DNA of 10,485 nucleotides from Rhodobiaceae bacterium UBA6963 (lineage in GTDB: Bacteria; Pseudomonadota; Alphaproteobacteria; RS24). Below are positions 1-7,136 of this stretch, piece by piece; positions within the stretch are counted from its first letter, which is position 1, and each line of letters begins with the position of its first letter. Position numbers and translations under genes: made by a program. A model generated the notes under the pieces. That model did not search any database, was not told the origin of the DNA, and saw only the letters and a list, made by a program, of their open reading frames with translations. The stretch covers positions 1 through 10,485 of the forward strand of contig DJZB01000009.1 of assembly GCA_002450335.1 (NCBI GenBank). The letters run 5' to 3'.

Positions 1-24
1 CTTTAGCCACTCGGGCATCCCTCC
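1..24 (-). tRNA. Probable tRNA-Tyr, 5' end only (cut by window edge)
   Basis: Read on the minus strand, these bases form a tRNA 5' end: a seven-base acceptor strand GGAGGGA, T8, then a D-arm beginning CCCGAGTGG and continuing CTAAAG. A CCC D-stem with this loop is the pattern of bacterial tRNA-Tyr; tRNA-Ser and tRNA-Leu D-stems usually differ. The anticodon lies outside the window, so the identity is an inference. A tRNA-Tyr next to rlmB is also a familiar alphaproteobacterial neighbourhood. The gene diverges from rlmB. Very confident that it is a tRNA start, moderately confident of tyrosine. Confidence 0.65.
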
Positions 25-324
25 AGACCTTGAGAAACCCCAGGTCAATAGAAACCCTATGCGTATCAGGCCCCTAGCGGGGATTCCCGTCCAAACTAAA
101 CCTAACAAGAGTTTCATGAATAAAACGAAACCTGTTAATTTTAGCGAACAAAAAATGCACAAAAACCTGCCTGACCGCAGATTAACCTAATGGCTAAATC
201 CATCGGTTAAATCCAAGTCAAAAAAGTATTTGCGACATTTAACGGCCTCTTATAAGCGCAGAAAGACCTTTGTGCAAGCCTCAAATAGAGAAAAACGTGG
301 GGAAACAGATATTTATATCTTTTC
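25..324. other. Non-coding region between tRNA and rlmB
   Basis: No convincing reading frame lies here; the ATGs give peptides of about a dozen residues or fewer. Visible items are a short GC-rich hairpin CCCC-TAGC-GGGG at 71-82, an 8-base direct repeat TAAATCCA at 195-202 and 208-215, and a weak plus-strand promoter candidate for rlmB (TTGCGA at 230-235, TATAAG at 251-256, spacer only 15 nt). The region must hold the divergent promoters of the tRNA and of rlmB, but I could not fix either with confidence. No terminator is expected between divergent genes and none is seen. Confidence 0.6.
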
Positions 325-1173
325 ATGCCACCTCCCATCAGCCCCATATACAAGAAGATTCAAATTATCTATAAATGGCGCATGAAAAAAACCTCTTCCA
401 GCCCGAAATTCAACCCTAAAAACCTTAAATCCGGCAAATCAGGGCGAAAGGAAAACCCACATGAGGATGACAGCGTTATTTACGGTTTGCATGCCGTGAT
501 TGCGGCTCTGCAAAACCCTGCCCGCAACTGTCAAAAGCTGATAGCAACCAAAAATGCACTTAATGAAATCCGACAACAGACAGACATTCCACCAAATCTG
601 GATGTTCAGGAGGCTTCACCGGATCAAATCAATAAAAAACTAAAACCGGGGACTGTCCATCAAGGGGTTTTACTTAATGCTTCCCCTCTCCCGGAAGTCA
701 GTCTCGAAACGGTCACAGCCAGTGGCAAGCCCATTATCGTACTGGATCAGGTAACAGACCCCAGAAATATTGGTGCGATTATCCGTGCCGCCACGGTTTT
801 CGGTGCCGGCGGGTTGATTATGACCCGTCATAATAGCCCCGCATCAGGGGGGGCTTTGGCAAAAACAGCATCTGGTGCACTTGAAAAAATGCCTCTCGTG
901 CGAGTGGCTAATCTTGCCAGATGCCTAGAAAGCCTCGCTGAGGCCGGATATCTGACCTGCGGGCTTGATGAAGACGGCACACAATGGTTGGGCGATATCC
1001 CTCGTGACCAGCCCATTGCCTGTGTTATGGGCGCGGAAGGTAAGGGGCTGAGACGCCTTACCAAGGAAAATTGCACACAACTTGTGCGCCTTACCGCATC
1101 TGATGCGTCAAGCTTTGCGACGCTTAATGTCGCTACAGCCACTGCAGTCGCGCTATATGAAATTGTCAGATAG
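325..1173 (+). CDS. rlmB: 23S rRNA (guanosine-2'-O)-methyltransferase RlmB (SpoU/TrmH family)
   Basis: SPOUT-class methyltransferase that 2'-O-methylates a conserved guanosine (G2251 in E. coli numbering) of 23S rRNA using S-adenosylmethionine, in the cytoplasm. The N-terminal RNA-binding substrate domain starts at YGLHAV (residues 53-58). The SpoU catalytic domain has motif 1 DQVTDPRNIGAIIRAA (141-156, with catalytic-type Asn148 and Arg154), motif 2 MGAEGKGLRRL (235-245) and motif 3 around ATLNVATATAVALYE (265-279), where the usual SLNVS reads TLNVA. Length (282 aa) fits alphaproteobacterial members with a basic N-terminal tail. The start is uncertain: neither the ATG at 325 nor the ATG at 382 (residue 20) has a clear Shine-Dalgarno. 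The protein from 382 begins MKKTSSS and has a more family-like tail, so 382 may be the true start. The 3' end overlaps blh by 8 bases, convergently. Confidence 0.93.
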   Translation: MPPPISPIYKKIQIIYKWRMKKTSSSPKFNPKNLKSGKSGRKENPHEDDSVIYGLHAVIAALQNPARNCQKLIATKNALNEIRQQTDIPPNLDVQEASPDQINKKLKPGTVHQGVLLNASPLPEVSLETVTASGKPIIVLDQVTDPRNIGAIIRAATVFGAGGLIMTRHNSPASGGALAKTASGALEKMPLVRVANLARCLESLAEAGYLTCGLDEDGTQWLGDIPRDQPIACVMGAEGKGLRRLTKENCTQLVRLTASDASSFATLNVATATAVALYEIVR

Positions 1174-1999
1174 AAAATTTGTGATGCTTGCGTAGGCCGT
1201 CTACCAGTATCATATGCGGCACTGTAAGCGCGGCGAGACCAATGAAAAGCCCCGCAGTGAGTGCCTCTGTAAAATGATCCTGTGCCTGAAGGGCAAAAAT
1301 AAAAATAAGCGCGATTGGCAGAACTGAAAACAGCGCAATTTGCCTTAGATGACCTGATTTGACCAAGCCACCCTCAATTTGGGTATTCAGCACCACGAAG
1401 TGCCGCAATGAATGAACGCAGCAGAAATATATTGCAAACGACCACAGTGGCGGGAGAATGAAATACAGCCCGACGAGAAGCAGCAAAAGAGCCGTCTCCC
1501 TCCCCCCGGTTTTAGGAAGATAAGAAAGCATAATGCCAATAGCTGCCAACCAAAGAGGTAATAAAAAGATAATATAGATTATAAGATAAGACGCCGCCTG
1601 ACCTGACAACAGAACAAACACATCATTGACCTGAATGGGATGAAATAATGGAATAAGCAGAACCGGCCCACCACCCATGGCGATAATTCTTGCCCAGTGA
1701 TGAAAACGGTTTTGCGATTGGGTTCCTCTTGCTATCAGATCTGAGGCAGATACATCACCAAGACCAAAATGGATGCAGGACTGGATAAGAAACAATAACA
1801 GACCAAGCACGGGGTAGACATACCATAAGGCTACAACCATCCCTGCGATAGCGAGATATGAACTTACAAAAATCACCCAGCCTTTTGGGGCGGGCTTAAA
1901 ATTTTTGAAAGCGAGCAAACCGTCTCCTGCTCCATGGGGTAATCCAACGAGCATAATAAACAAAACTGGAAGCAAATCGATAAGCGTCATTGGCAACAT
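1166..1999 (-). CDS. blh: Brp/Blh family beta-carotene 15,15'-dioxygenase
   Basis: Integral membrane enzyme that cleaves beta-carotene centrally into two molecules of retinal, the chromophore of microbial rhodopsins. The 277-aa protein is almost entirely hydrophobic, with several predicted membrane helices. The histidines characteristic of the Brp/Blh family, thought to bind iron, are all visible: H22 in GLPHGAGD, H77 in QSCIHFGLGD, H196 and H200 in CVHSLRH, and H262 in VPHMIL. Length is typical. The ATG at 1999 overlaps the crtY stop by one base (TAATG), indicating translational coupling; a second in-frame ATG at 1990 is possible, and neither has a clear Shine-Dalgarno. As last gene of the crt operon it directs the pathway to retinal rather than to a protective carotenoid. 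Its stop codon lies inside the 3' end of rlmB. Confidence 0.93.
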   Translation of the reverse strand: MLPMTLIDLLPVLFIMLVGLPHGAGDGLLAFKNFKPAPKGWVIFVSSYLAIAGMVVALWYVYPVLGLLLFLIQSCIHFGLGDVSASDLIARGTQSQNRFHHWARIIAMGGGPVLLIPLFHPIQVNDVFVLLSGQAASYLIIYIIFLLPLWLAAIGIMLSYLPKTGGRETALLLLLVGLYFILPPLWSFAIYFCCVHSLRHFVVLNTQIEGGLVKSGHLRQIALFSVLPIALIFIFALQAQDHFTEALTAGLFIGLAALTVPHMILVDGLRKHHKFSI

Positions 2000-3141
2000 T
2001 AAAATCTGACAATACTTTTTAAAAACGGCCCAGACGGCATGGCATTAATTGTCTTTAGCTTTGGCAAAAAGCCTGACCTCCCATTCATAAATTTGGCAAA
2101 ATCATCTGCCTTAACCTTTTTGGCCATTCGGGTAAAAAGATGTGGTGCCAATTCAGGTTTTTTAGTGAGCACATCCAACATAACCTCATCCATCCATCGC
2201 TCAAAAAAATCAGCACCTGCCTCAGGCATGCCCCAAATCAGTGTTTCACGTTTTGCATAATCATAAGCCTGTCGATTTATCTGAGCAAAAGCATAGGAGC
2301 TTGAGGCGCGCATTGCATTAGCTGCCAGACCGAACGGGATGCACCCTTCATTCTGCTTTGGCTTTACCTTAGACATCGGCAAAACCCCTTCTTCTTCTCT
2401 CAACACGGTGACCTGCTCACCGTTTAGATGTAAAGATCGCTTGATATAATTTGTAATCTGCTCCCTATACCACTCTGGATCATGCGGTCTGCGCGAAAAC
2501 ACCGTCGACTCGATAAAAGCTTTTTTTTCCGTAAAGGGCAAAACATACATGAAATGTATGCCGTCTTCCTGTGACACACGAAAGTCCATCAACATTACCT
2601 GACCCGGGTTAAAAATGTTTTTGGAGACTTTGATATGCTGTCCAAGAAAATGCTGCTTCATGCAATCATACGGGGCAATATAATTGACAGTATCGAAAAC
2701 ATGATGCGCTGTAACTGTCTGCTCATCTTTCATCAGCATACGCGTATAATCTTCATTAATGGAGGTTTTCATCACAGTGCCATTCACAAATCTAACATTT
2801 GCTCTGGCACATTTTTCTGCCAAAACTTTCATATAGGCGCCGGATGAAACGGCATAATAATGATAGTCTTGCCCGCGCATAACTTTTGCATTGCTCGGTT
2901 CTGCAATCTGCCAGTGCCACCACTGCGACAGCGCATGCTCACGCGCCAATTCAAGATGCGGACTTCCATTGTCCCAGAAACCCCATATATGATCGGGCTT
3001 CGGCATACCGTCATCAACAACCAGAATTTTGAGATCATGGAATTGCGAAAGATGGTAGGCGAGACTTAAACCTGCCAGCCCACCCCCGATAATTCCAACA
3101 TCGGCTCGACGCCTTTGTTTAGCAATGCGACGACCGGACAT
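1999..3141 (-). CDS. crtY: Lycopene beta-cyclase CrtY
   Basis: FAD/NAD(P)-dependent enzyme that closes both ends of lycopene to give beta-carotene, the substrate of the next gene product. Numbered from the upstream TTG at 3153 (four residues longer), the N-terminal dinucleotide-binding motif is GIIGGGLAGL (20-29), followed by the lycopene cyclase signature DHIWGFWDN (54-62). The family pattern continues with MDFRV, FMYVLPF, ESTVFS, then EEGVLPMS and a glycine- and alanine-rich segment FGLAANAMRASSSYAF. I chose the ATG at 3141, giving 380 aa (MSGRRIAKQRRR, then the Rossmann fold), because the longer frame begins with TTG and nothing in it is conserved; neither has a good Shine-Dalgarno. It overlaps the end of crtB by 23 bases. 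A run of eight A (minus strand, 2521-2528) lies in the coding region. The frame is intact throughout. Confidence 0.92.
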   Translation of the reverse strand: MSGRRIAKQRRRADVGIIGGGLAGLSLAYHLSQFHDLKILVVDDGMPKPDHIWGFWDNGSPHLELAREHALSQWWHWQIAEPSNAKVMRGQDYHYYAVSSGAYMKVLAEKCARANVRFVNGTVMKTSINEDYTRMLMKDEQTVTAHHVFDTVNYIAPYDCMKQHFLGQHIKVSKNIFNPGQVMLMDFRVSQEDGIHFMYVLPFTEKKAFIESTVFSRRPHDPEWYREQITNYIKRSLHLNGEQVTVLREEEGVLPMSKVKPKQNEGCIPFGLAANAMRASSSYAFAQINRQAYDYAKRETLIWGMPEAGADFFERWMDEVMLDVLTKKPELAPHLFTRMAKKVKADDFAKFMNGRSGFLPKLKTINAMPSGPFLKSIVRF

Positions 3142-4084
3142 GCGGTAAACCAATCAGATGTTTATGAAGTTCAGATGAATGTTGGACTTTTTTTGTATAT
3201 CTAAACCTTACATCAACTAAGGCAGAGAAACTTGCGATGATTTTTGTGCCCGGCCCCGTGACCTCTCGGGTGGACCAGCTATAAAAATTTTTAGACCGCA
3301 TGCGATGACCAATCGCCTGATAAGCTCGTCCGGCAACTGCAATGGCTGTTCGCGCGCGAGCCGGTAGATATGGCAACCCCTGAAAGCCGGAAACATAATA
3401 TTTATCTGCAAGTCGCAACAAGCGATAAAGAGATAATTGCACCAAATGGCTTATCTCAGTTTCTGAGTCATCTGCGGCCGCTTTACAGATTTCTGCTGCC
3501 GATAAATCTGCACACCAGTCAGCAGGGATATAGCGCCGACCCATGCGGGCATCCTCGGCAATATCGCGGGCAATATTAGTCAGTTGCATAGCAATGCCCA
3601 AATCAATTGCATGGGCAAAAGCATCCTCATCATAACAGCCCAGAACTGAACTCATCAGAACCCCAACCGTTCCGGCAACACGATATGCATAGCACAACAG
3701 GTCAGCTTCGCTTTGTAATTCGGCCGGCTCTCTGTCACCAATCAGCCCTTCAAGCAATTCATTCAATGCCGTAAAGGACAAATGATTTTCATCGGCAAAA
3801 TCCAGAAACCTTGCAAACTCATCCATCTGTCCCGGAGGCACAACTGCTCCTGATAGTTTTTTCTGCATATCCTCAATGCGCGTATGACCATGTGCTAACC
3901 CGTCATCCGCCAAATCATCAAGGTAGCGACAGAACGCATAAAGTTGTGCCGCCTTGTCGCCATTTTCTTTACCCAAGAAACGGCGCGCCCAATTGAATGT
4001 TTTGCCATGCTTGGCAAGCGTTGCTGCAGAATCCTCATAAGGTAAAAAAACCTCACTCTCAGAAAAAGATGCCGGTCCGTTCAT
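3119..4084 (-). CDS. crtB: Phytoene synthase CrtB (squalene/phytoene synthase family)
   Basis: Condenses two geranylgeranyl diphosphates head to head, through prephytoene diphosphate, to 15-cis-phytoene; Mg2+-dependent and peripheral to the membrane. Both aspartate-rich motifs of the trans-isoprenyl diphosphate synthase head-to-head family are present: DDLADD at residues 56-61 and DIAEDARMGRRYIP at 174-187, the latter preceded by MQLTNIAR. The FNWARRFL and YAFCRYLDD context is also typical. Length (321 aa) is normal, and the last 30 or so residues look variable. The ATG overlaps the crtI stop as ATGA (4081-4084), so translation is likely coupled to crtI. Third gene of the operon. Confidence 0.95.
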   Translation of the reverse strand: MNGPASFSESEVFLPYEDSAATLAKHGKTFNWARRFLGKENGDKAAQLYAFCRYLDDLADDGLAHGHTRIEDMQKKLSGAVVPPGQMDEFARFLDFADENHLSFTALNELLEGLIGDREPAELQSEADLLCYAYRVAGTVGVLMSSVLGCYDEDAFAHAIDLGIAMQLTNIARDIAEDARMGRRYIPADWCADLSAAEICKAAADDSETEISHLVQLSLYRLLRLADKYYVSGFQGLPYLPARARTAIAVAGRAYQAIGHRMRSKNFYSWSTREVTGPGTKIIASFSALVDVRFRYTKKVQHSSELHKHLIGLPHVRSSHC

Positions 4085-5637
4085 TCACCCGCCTCCGCTA
4101 AGAAATCGGCTGCACCACCCTGCGACTGAATTTCTGACTGAATATGCGACTGCGCCGGAATCATTTTTTCCAAAGCTTTCGCAGAACTTAAAACACCGGG
4201 CAGACCTGCCCCCGGATGTGTTCCCGCGCCAACAAAATAAAGATTATCTATATCCGGATCCTGATTGTGATACCTGAACCAAGCTGATTGTCTGAAAACC
4301 GGCGCAATAGAAAAACCAGCCCCATGGGTAGCGCGGTATTGTTTTTCAAAATCACCCGGATGCATCCAGAAATCTGCCGTTACATGTGCCTCAAGGTCCG
4401 GCATGATTGTCTCAGATAGGGCTTTGACAATTCGGTCACGCAATTCAGGACCATAAACATCCCAGTCAATATTACCCTGCAAATTCGGCACCGGGCAAAG
4501 AATATAAAAACTGTCACATCCCTCCGGCGCAAAAGAAGGGTCTGTTGCCGTCGGGCGATGGAGATAAAGCGAAAAATCATCTGTAGCGATTTGTTTGTTG
4601 AAAATATCATTCAGCAAGCCTTTAAACCGTTCGCCTAGCCATATGGTGTGATGCGCCACATCTGGATATTGACGCGTGGTTCCAAAATAGAGAACATATA
4701 GACCCATAGAATATTTGGTTAATGCTTCTGGAATTATTTTTTTGGGACGCAAGAATGACTTGCCGCCTACAGGCATCATTTCACGATAGACCGTCGGCGG
4801 GTCAGCATTGCAAACAACAAGATCCGCGTCCATCTGACGGCCATCAACACATTTAATGCCGGTAACTTTTTTGTCGCTCACAACAATTTCTTCAACATCT
4901 GCGCCGGTATGAATGCCAACGCCGTGCCGCCGCATCAGTTTTTCAAGTTCGGAAACCAGCTTGCCGGTCCCTCCCATGCAAAAATGCACACCCCATTTGC
5001 GCTCTAAATAATGTATCAGCGCATAAATGCTTGTTGTGTCGTAGGGATTTCCGCCAACCAGTAACGGATGAATAGAAAGAGCCTGCTGTAAATAGGGATG
5101 CGTAATATATTTTTTGACAAACTGGGAGACCGTCAAGTCGCTCCGCAATTTCAAAAGTGCGGGCACTTGTTTCAACATATCCGTAAATTTCAAGAACGGT
5201 TGATCTGCAAGCTTCTCAAATCCAACCTCAAAAATTTCCCGTGATGCTTCGAGCAATCTGCGATAGCCCTCAATATCAGCCTCGCGGTATCTAGCCATCC
5301 CTGCTTCAAATGCAGCCATGTCTTCCCCATAGTCAAAATCCGACCCATCAGGAAAATGAAATCTGTACCATGGCGACACGGGAACAAACTCAAGGTGATC
5401 AGAGAGCTTTTCATCGAAGAGTGAAAACAACTCTTCAAACATAAAAGGGGCTGTAATTACAGTTGGCCCGGCATCATGACGAAAGCCGTCTTTTTCAAAG
5501 ACTTGAGCACGCCCGCCAAGACTGTCCAAGCGTTCCACCAGATCAACATGATAACCAAGCGCACGCAATCTTAGTGCCGCTCCAATACCACCAAATCCAG
5601 ATCCAATGACAAGGGCCTTAGGAAGATGTTCGTTCAT
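4081..5637 (-). CDS. crtI: Phytoene desaturase CrtI (lycopene-forming type)
   Basis: FAD-dependent, membrane-associated desaturase that introduces double bonds into phytoene; bacterial CrtI enzymes typically run four steps to lycopene, which is what CrtY needs. The N-terminal FAD-binding motif GSGFGGIGAALRLRALG covers residues 12-28, with the ribose-binding VERLDSLGGRA at 34-44 and DAGPTV at 55-60. The C-terminal bacterial-type phytoene desaturase signature is YFVGAGTHPGAGLPGV, starting near residue 467. Length (518 aa) is slightly above the usual 490-510 because of a polar tail rich in Gln, Ser and Ala. The start is ATG, 12 nt after the crtE stop, without a strong Shine-Dalgarno. Related amine-oxidase-fold enzymes such as CrtD, CrtN or ketolases are possible in principle, but the operon context makes CrtI by far the best call. 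Confidence 0.95.
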   Translation of the reverse strand: MNEHLPKALVIGSGFGGIGAALRLRALGYHVDLVERLDSLGGRAQVFEKDGFRHDAGPTVITAPFMFEELFSLFDEKLSDHLEFVPVSPWYRFHFPDGSDFDYGEDMAAFEAGMARYREADIEGYRRLLEASREIFEVGFEKLADQPFLKFTDMLKQVPALLKLRSDLTVSQFVKKYITHPYLQQALSIHPLLVGGNPYDTTSIYALIHYLERKWGVHFCMGGTGKLVSELEKLMRRHGVGIHTGADVEEIVVSDKKVTGIKCVDGRQMDADLVVCNADPPTVYREMMPVGGKSFLRPKKIIPEALTKYSMGLYVLYFGTTRQYPDVAHHTIWLGERFKGLLNDIFNKQIATDDFSLYLHRPTATDPSFAPEGCDSFYILCPVPNLQGNIDWDVYGPELRDRIVKALSETIMPDLEAHVTADFWMHPGDFEKQYRATHGAGFSIAPVFRQSAWFRYHNQDPDIDNLYFVGAGTHPGAGLPGVLSSAKALEKMIPAQSHIQSEIQSQGGAADFLAEAGE

Positions 5638-5649
5638 AGGGCAGTTAAC

Positions 5650-6744
5650 CTAACTGGATGCATTAGAGGTTGACGAGATGTGATAGATCTTCCGGCTCGC
5701 GGCAGAGAGATAATCCGTTACGGGTAACAAGACACTTTTCATGTCATAGGCATAATCATTGAGATCTTTATCAACCTCCACAAGCAAGGATGTGATTTTA
5801 TCCGCCGCCAACTTTCCGCCTGTCATAAGAAGTTTCTGCATCCATTTTTCATCTGTATGAGCGCACACTGAACCTTGCATAAATTTTTCATCAAAATCTT
5901 TGCGGGATCCGTTGACCAAACTGTCTCTGAAAAGAATAACTACAGCGTTGGGTGACTGTCTCAAAACATCTCCACCTTGACGGGCTGCACCATCTGTTCC
6001 CATAAGGTTTTTGATGTCGTTTGTAATTTGATAAGCAAGGCCGAGATTACCAAAAACATTTTCAAGGCGTTGATAATCCTCATGCAAACTGGCAAGCAGA
6101 AAAATCCCCTCTACAGGAATGCTAATCAGCTGCCCGGTTTTACCTGAGACAATCCGACTGTAATGTGCCCAGTTTGGATAGGTGGAAGATACAAACTCCG
6201 AAGCTTGGCCGGTTGAAAGCTCAGACATGCCATGGGCCAGCAGAGCCGTGCTCGCTGTTTGTGACCCGGTATAAGAATAAGCCTGACTGTCCGCTTCGGC
6301 GGCATGAATAAATGATTGCGCTACCAACCAGTCGCCGAGACAAATGGCCTGCTGAAGCCCAAAAGCTTTCCAGATAGTCTCTCTGTTACGTCGGCTGGTG
6401 TCTTCATCACAAATATCATCATGTACAAGAGATGCATTGTGCAAAAATTCGACGCTCAGCGCCCATTGCATGGCAATGTCGCGATTTAAATCCAGCATCT
6501 CACCTGCCGCAAGAGCGATTTGACCACGGATAAGTTTTCCTGGGTCAGCAAAATGATGTATTGCCGCGGCATTTAAAGGATGACCGGCACCGGGTAACTG
6601 ACTTTTGATATTCAAAAGCAGTTCCTGCAGAGTTTCTTGCGAATTACGTGAAGGTTTTTGTGGATTCTTGTAAGGGATATTCGAATCAGAACGAGTCTGA
6701 AGCGCCTTCTTTCCCTCCATTAGTTCAGGCAGCAAACCGGACAT
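5650..6744 (-). CDS. crtE: Polyprenyl diphosphate synthase, probable geranylgeranyl diphosphate synthase CrtE
   Basis: Expected to extend FPP or shorter allylic diphosphates with IPP to GGPP, the substrate of CrtB. Family features seen are a GK-x-IRG element (69-73, matching the usual GGKRxRP region), the first aspartate-rich motif HDDICDEDTSRR (108-119), GKTGQL (201-206) and the GLAYQITNDIKN segment (235-246). That segment is the second aspartate-rich motif, but two of its three conserved Asp are Asn (N242, N246; usual DDxxD). The following K-x-x-D stretch is also altered to RQGGDVLRQS. The protein is 364 aa, longer than the usual 290-320, with an N-terminal extension of about 45 polar residues and a serine-rich C-terminus. 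First gene of the operon, with a strong Shine-Dalgarno. Confident of the family; chain length and full activity are inferred from context. Confidence 0.88.
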   Translation of the reverse strand: MSGLLPELMEGKKALQTRSDSNIPYKNPQKPSRNSQETLQELLLNIKSQLPGAGHPLNAAAIHHFADPGKLIRGQIALAAGEMLDLNRDIAMQWALSVEFLHNASLVHDDICDEDTSRRNRETIWKAFGLQQAICLGDWLVAQSFIHAAEADSQAYSYTGSQTASTALLAHGMSELSTGQASEFVSSTYPNWAHYSRIVSGKTGQLISIPVEGIFLLASLHEDYQRLENVFGNLGLAYQITNDIKNLMGTDGAARQGGDVLRQSPNAVVILFRDSLVNGSRKDFDEKFMQGSVCAHTDEKWMQKLLMTGGKLAADKITSLLVEVDKDLNDYAYDMKSVLLPVTDYLSAASRKIYHISSTSNASS

Positions 6745-6750
6745 ACTCTA

Positions 6751-6756
6751 CTCCTC
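6751..6756 (-). promoter_or_regulatory. Strong Shine-Dalgarno of crtE
   Basis: On the minus strand GAGGAG ends 6 nt before the crtE ATG at 6744, a near-ideal site that fixes the start. It is the best ribosome binding site in the operon; the downstream genes have weak sites and seem to rely on coupling. Confidence 0.85.
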
Positions 6757-6764
6757 AACAATTC

Positions 6765-6820
6765 CGACTGTAAATTCGGTTACCCTCCCAGGTAGATGCC
6801 GAATTGAGCCTATACAGTCG
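6765..6820 (-). promoter_or_regulatory. Nested stem-loop in the crtE 5' leader
   Basis: Three stacked inverted repeats share one axis: CGACTGTA (6765-6772) with TACAGTCG (6813-6820), AATTCGG (6773-6779) with CCGAATT (6799-6805), and TACC (6781-6784) with GGTA (6791-6794). One arm is continuous, while the other carries a 7-nt bulge (6806-6812). In the crtE mRNA this would be a bulged hairpin whose base ends 8 nt upstream of the Shine-Dalgarno, leaving the ribosome site free. It could be an mRNA stabiliser, a protein- or ligand-responsive leader, or a DNA operator. I recognise no known riboswitch class in it. The structure is read directly; the role is inferred. Confidence 0.6.
6800..6810. repeat. 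11-bp direct repeat, copy 1 (in the hairpin)
   Basis: CGAATTGAGCC on the plus strand (GGCTCAATTCG on the minus). It is identical to the copy at 6971-6981, with start points 171 bp apart. This copy forms part of the 5' arm and bulge of the crtE leader hairpin. Part of it (CGAATT) also recurs inverted at 6773-6778. Confidence 0.6.
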
Positions 6821-6958
6821 CTACACAGGATTTAATTCATGAAACCCTGATAACAAATATGAAACGGATGAATCGCTAAATGCTGTTTTCATTTAAAAAA
6901 AACCGCAAATCCCCCACCTCACAAACTATGCAACAAATCAAATCACTGCCGCAAAACC

Positions 6959-6987
6959 ACTATGCGAACACGAATTGAGCCGGTCAA
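6959..6987 (-). promoter_or_regulatory. Sigma70-like promoter of the crt-blh operon
   Basis: On the minus strand: -35 TTGACC (6982-6987, 5 of 6 to TTGACA), a spacer of exactly 17 bp (6965-6981), and -10 CATAGT (6959-6964, 4 of 6 to TATAAT). The predicted start near 6952 leaves a leader of about 208 nt before crtE. The spacer contains a copy of the 11-bp repeat, a position where a bound regulator would interfere with RNA polymerase. Confidence 0.55.
6971..6981. repeat. 11-bp direct repeat, copy 2 (in the promoter spacer)
   Basis: CGAATTGAGCC, identical to 6800-6810. It directly abuts the -35 element of the predicted crtE promoter and fills most of the spacer, so it is a candidate operator. 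Confidence 0.55.
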
Positions 6988-7136
6988 GCATAAATAATGA
7001 CAAATTTATTACAATTAGTTTGGCAGCCACCATCCAAAAAGCCTTTATGTAAAGACCCTGCGGAAAAAGGCAGGTAAATTTTGCTTTATTCTTTCCTACT
7101 GTTTAGCCTCGCAGAAGCGTGAACTTAATTAGCAAA

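Larger units (their letters stand above)
1166..6744 (-). other. Retinal biosynthesis operon crtE-crtI-crtB-crtY-blh
   Basis: Five co-directional minus-strand genes with a 12-nt gap (crtE/crtI), an ATGA overlap (crtI/crtB), an overlap of about 23 nt (crtB/crtY) and a TAATG overlap (crtY/blh). This spacing argues for one transcript with coupled translation. The gene set is complete from GGPP to retinal, and the order matches marine proteorhodopsin-linked clusters known from environmental clones. The only promoter I can support lies at 6959-6987, upstream of crtE. No rhodopsin or idi gene is present within the window. No intrinsic terminator is visible after blh, whose stop lies inside rlmB. Confidence 0.9.

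Noticed and set aside
828..1142. 104-aa minus-strand reading frame inside rlmB
   Set aside because: It lies opposite a clearly conserved SpoU methyltransferase domain, shows no recognisable motif, and is a shadow frame.
3139..3153. TTG start of crtY at 3153
   Set aside because: The ATG at 3141 removes only four unconserved residues and is a stronger codon. No Shine-Dalgarno favours TTG.
6895..6902. T8 run (minus strand) in the crtE leader as an intrinsic terminator or attenuator
   Set aside because: The sequence before it has GCGG but no matching CCGC arm, so no stable stem can form.
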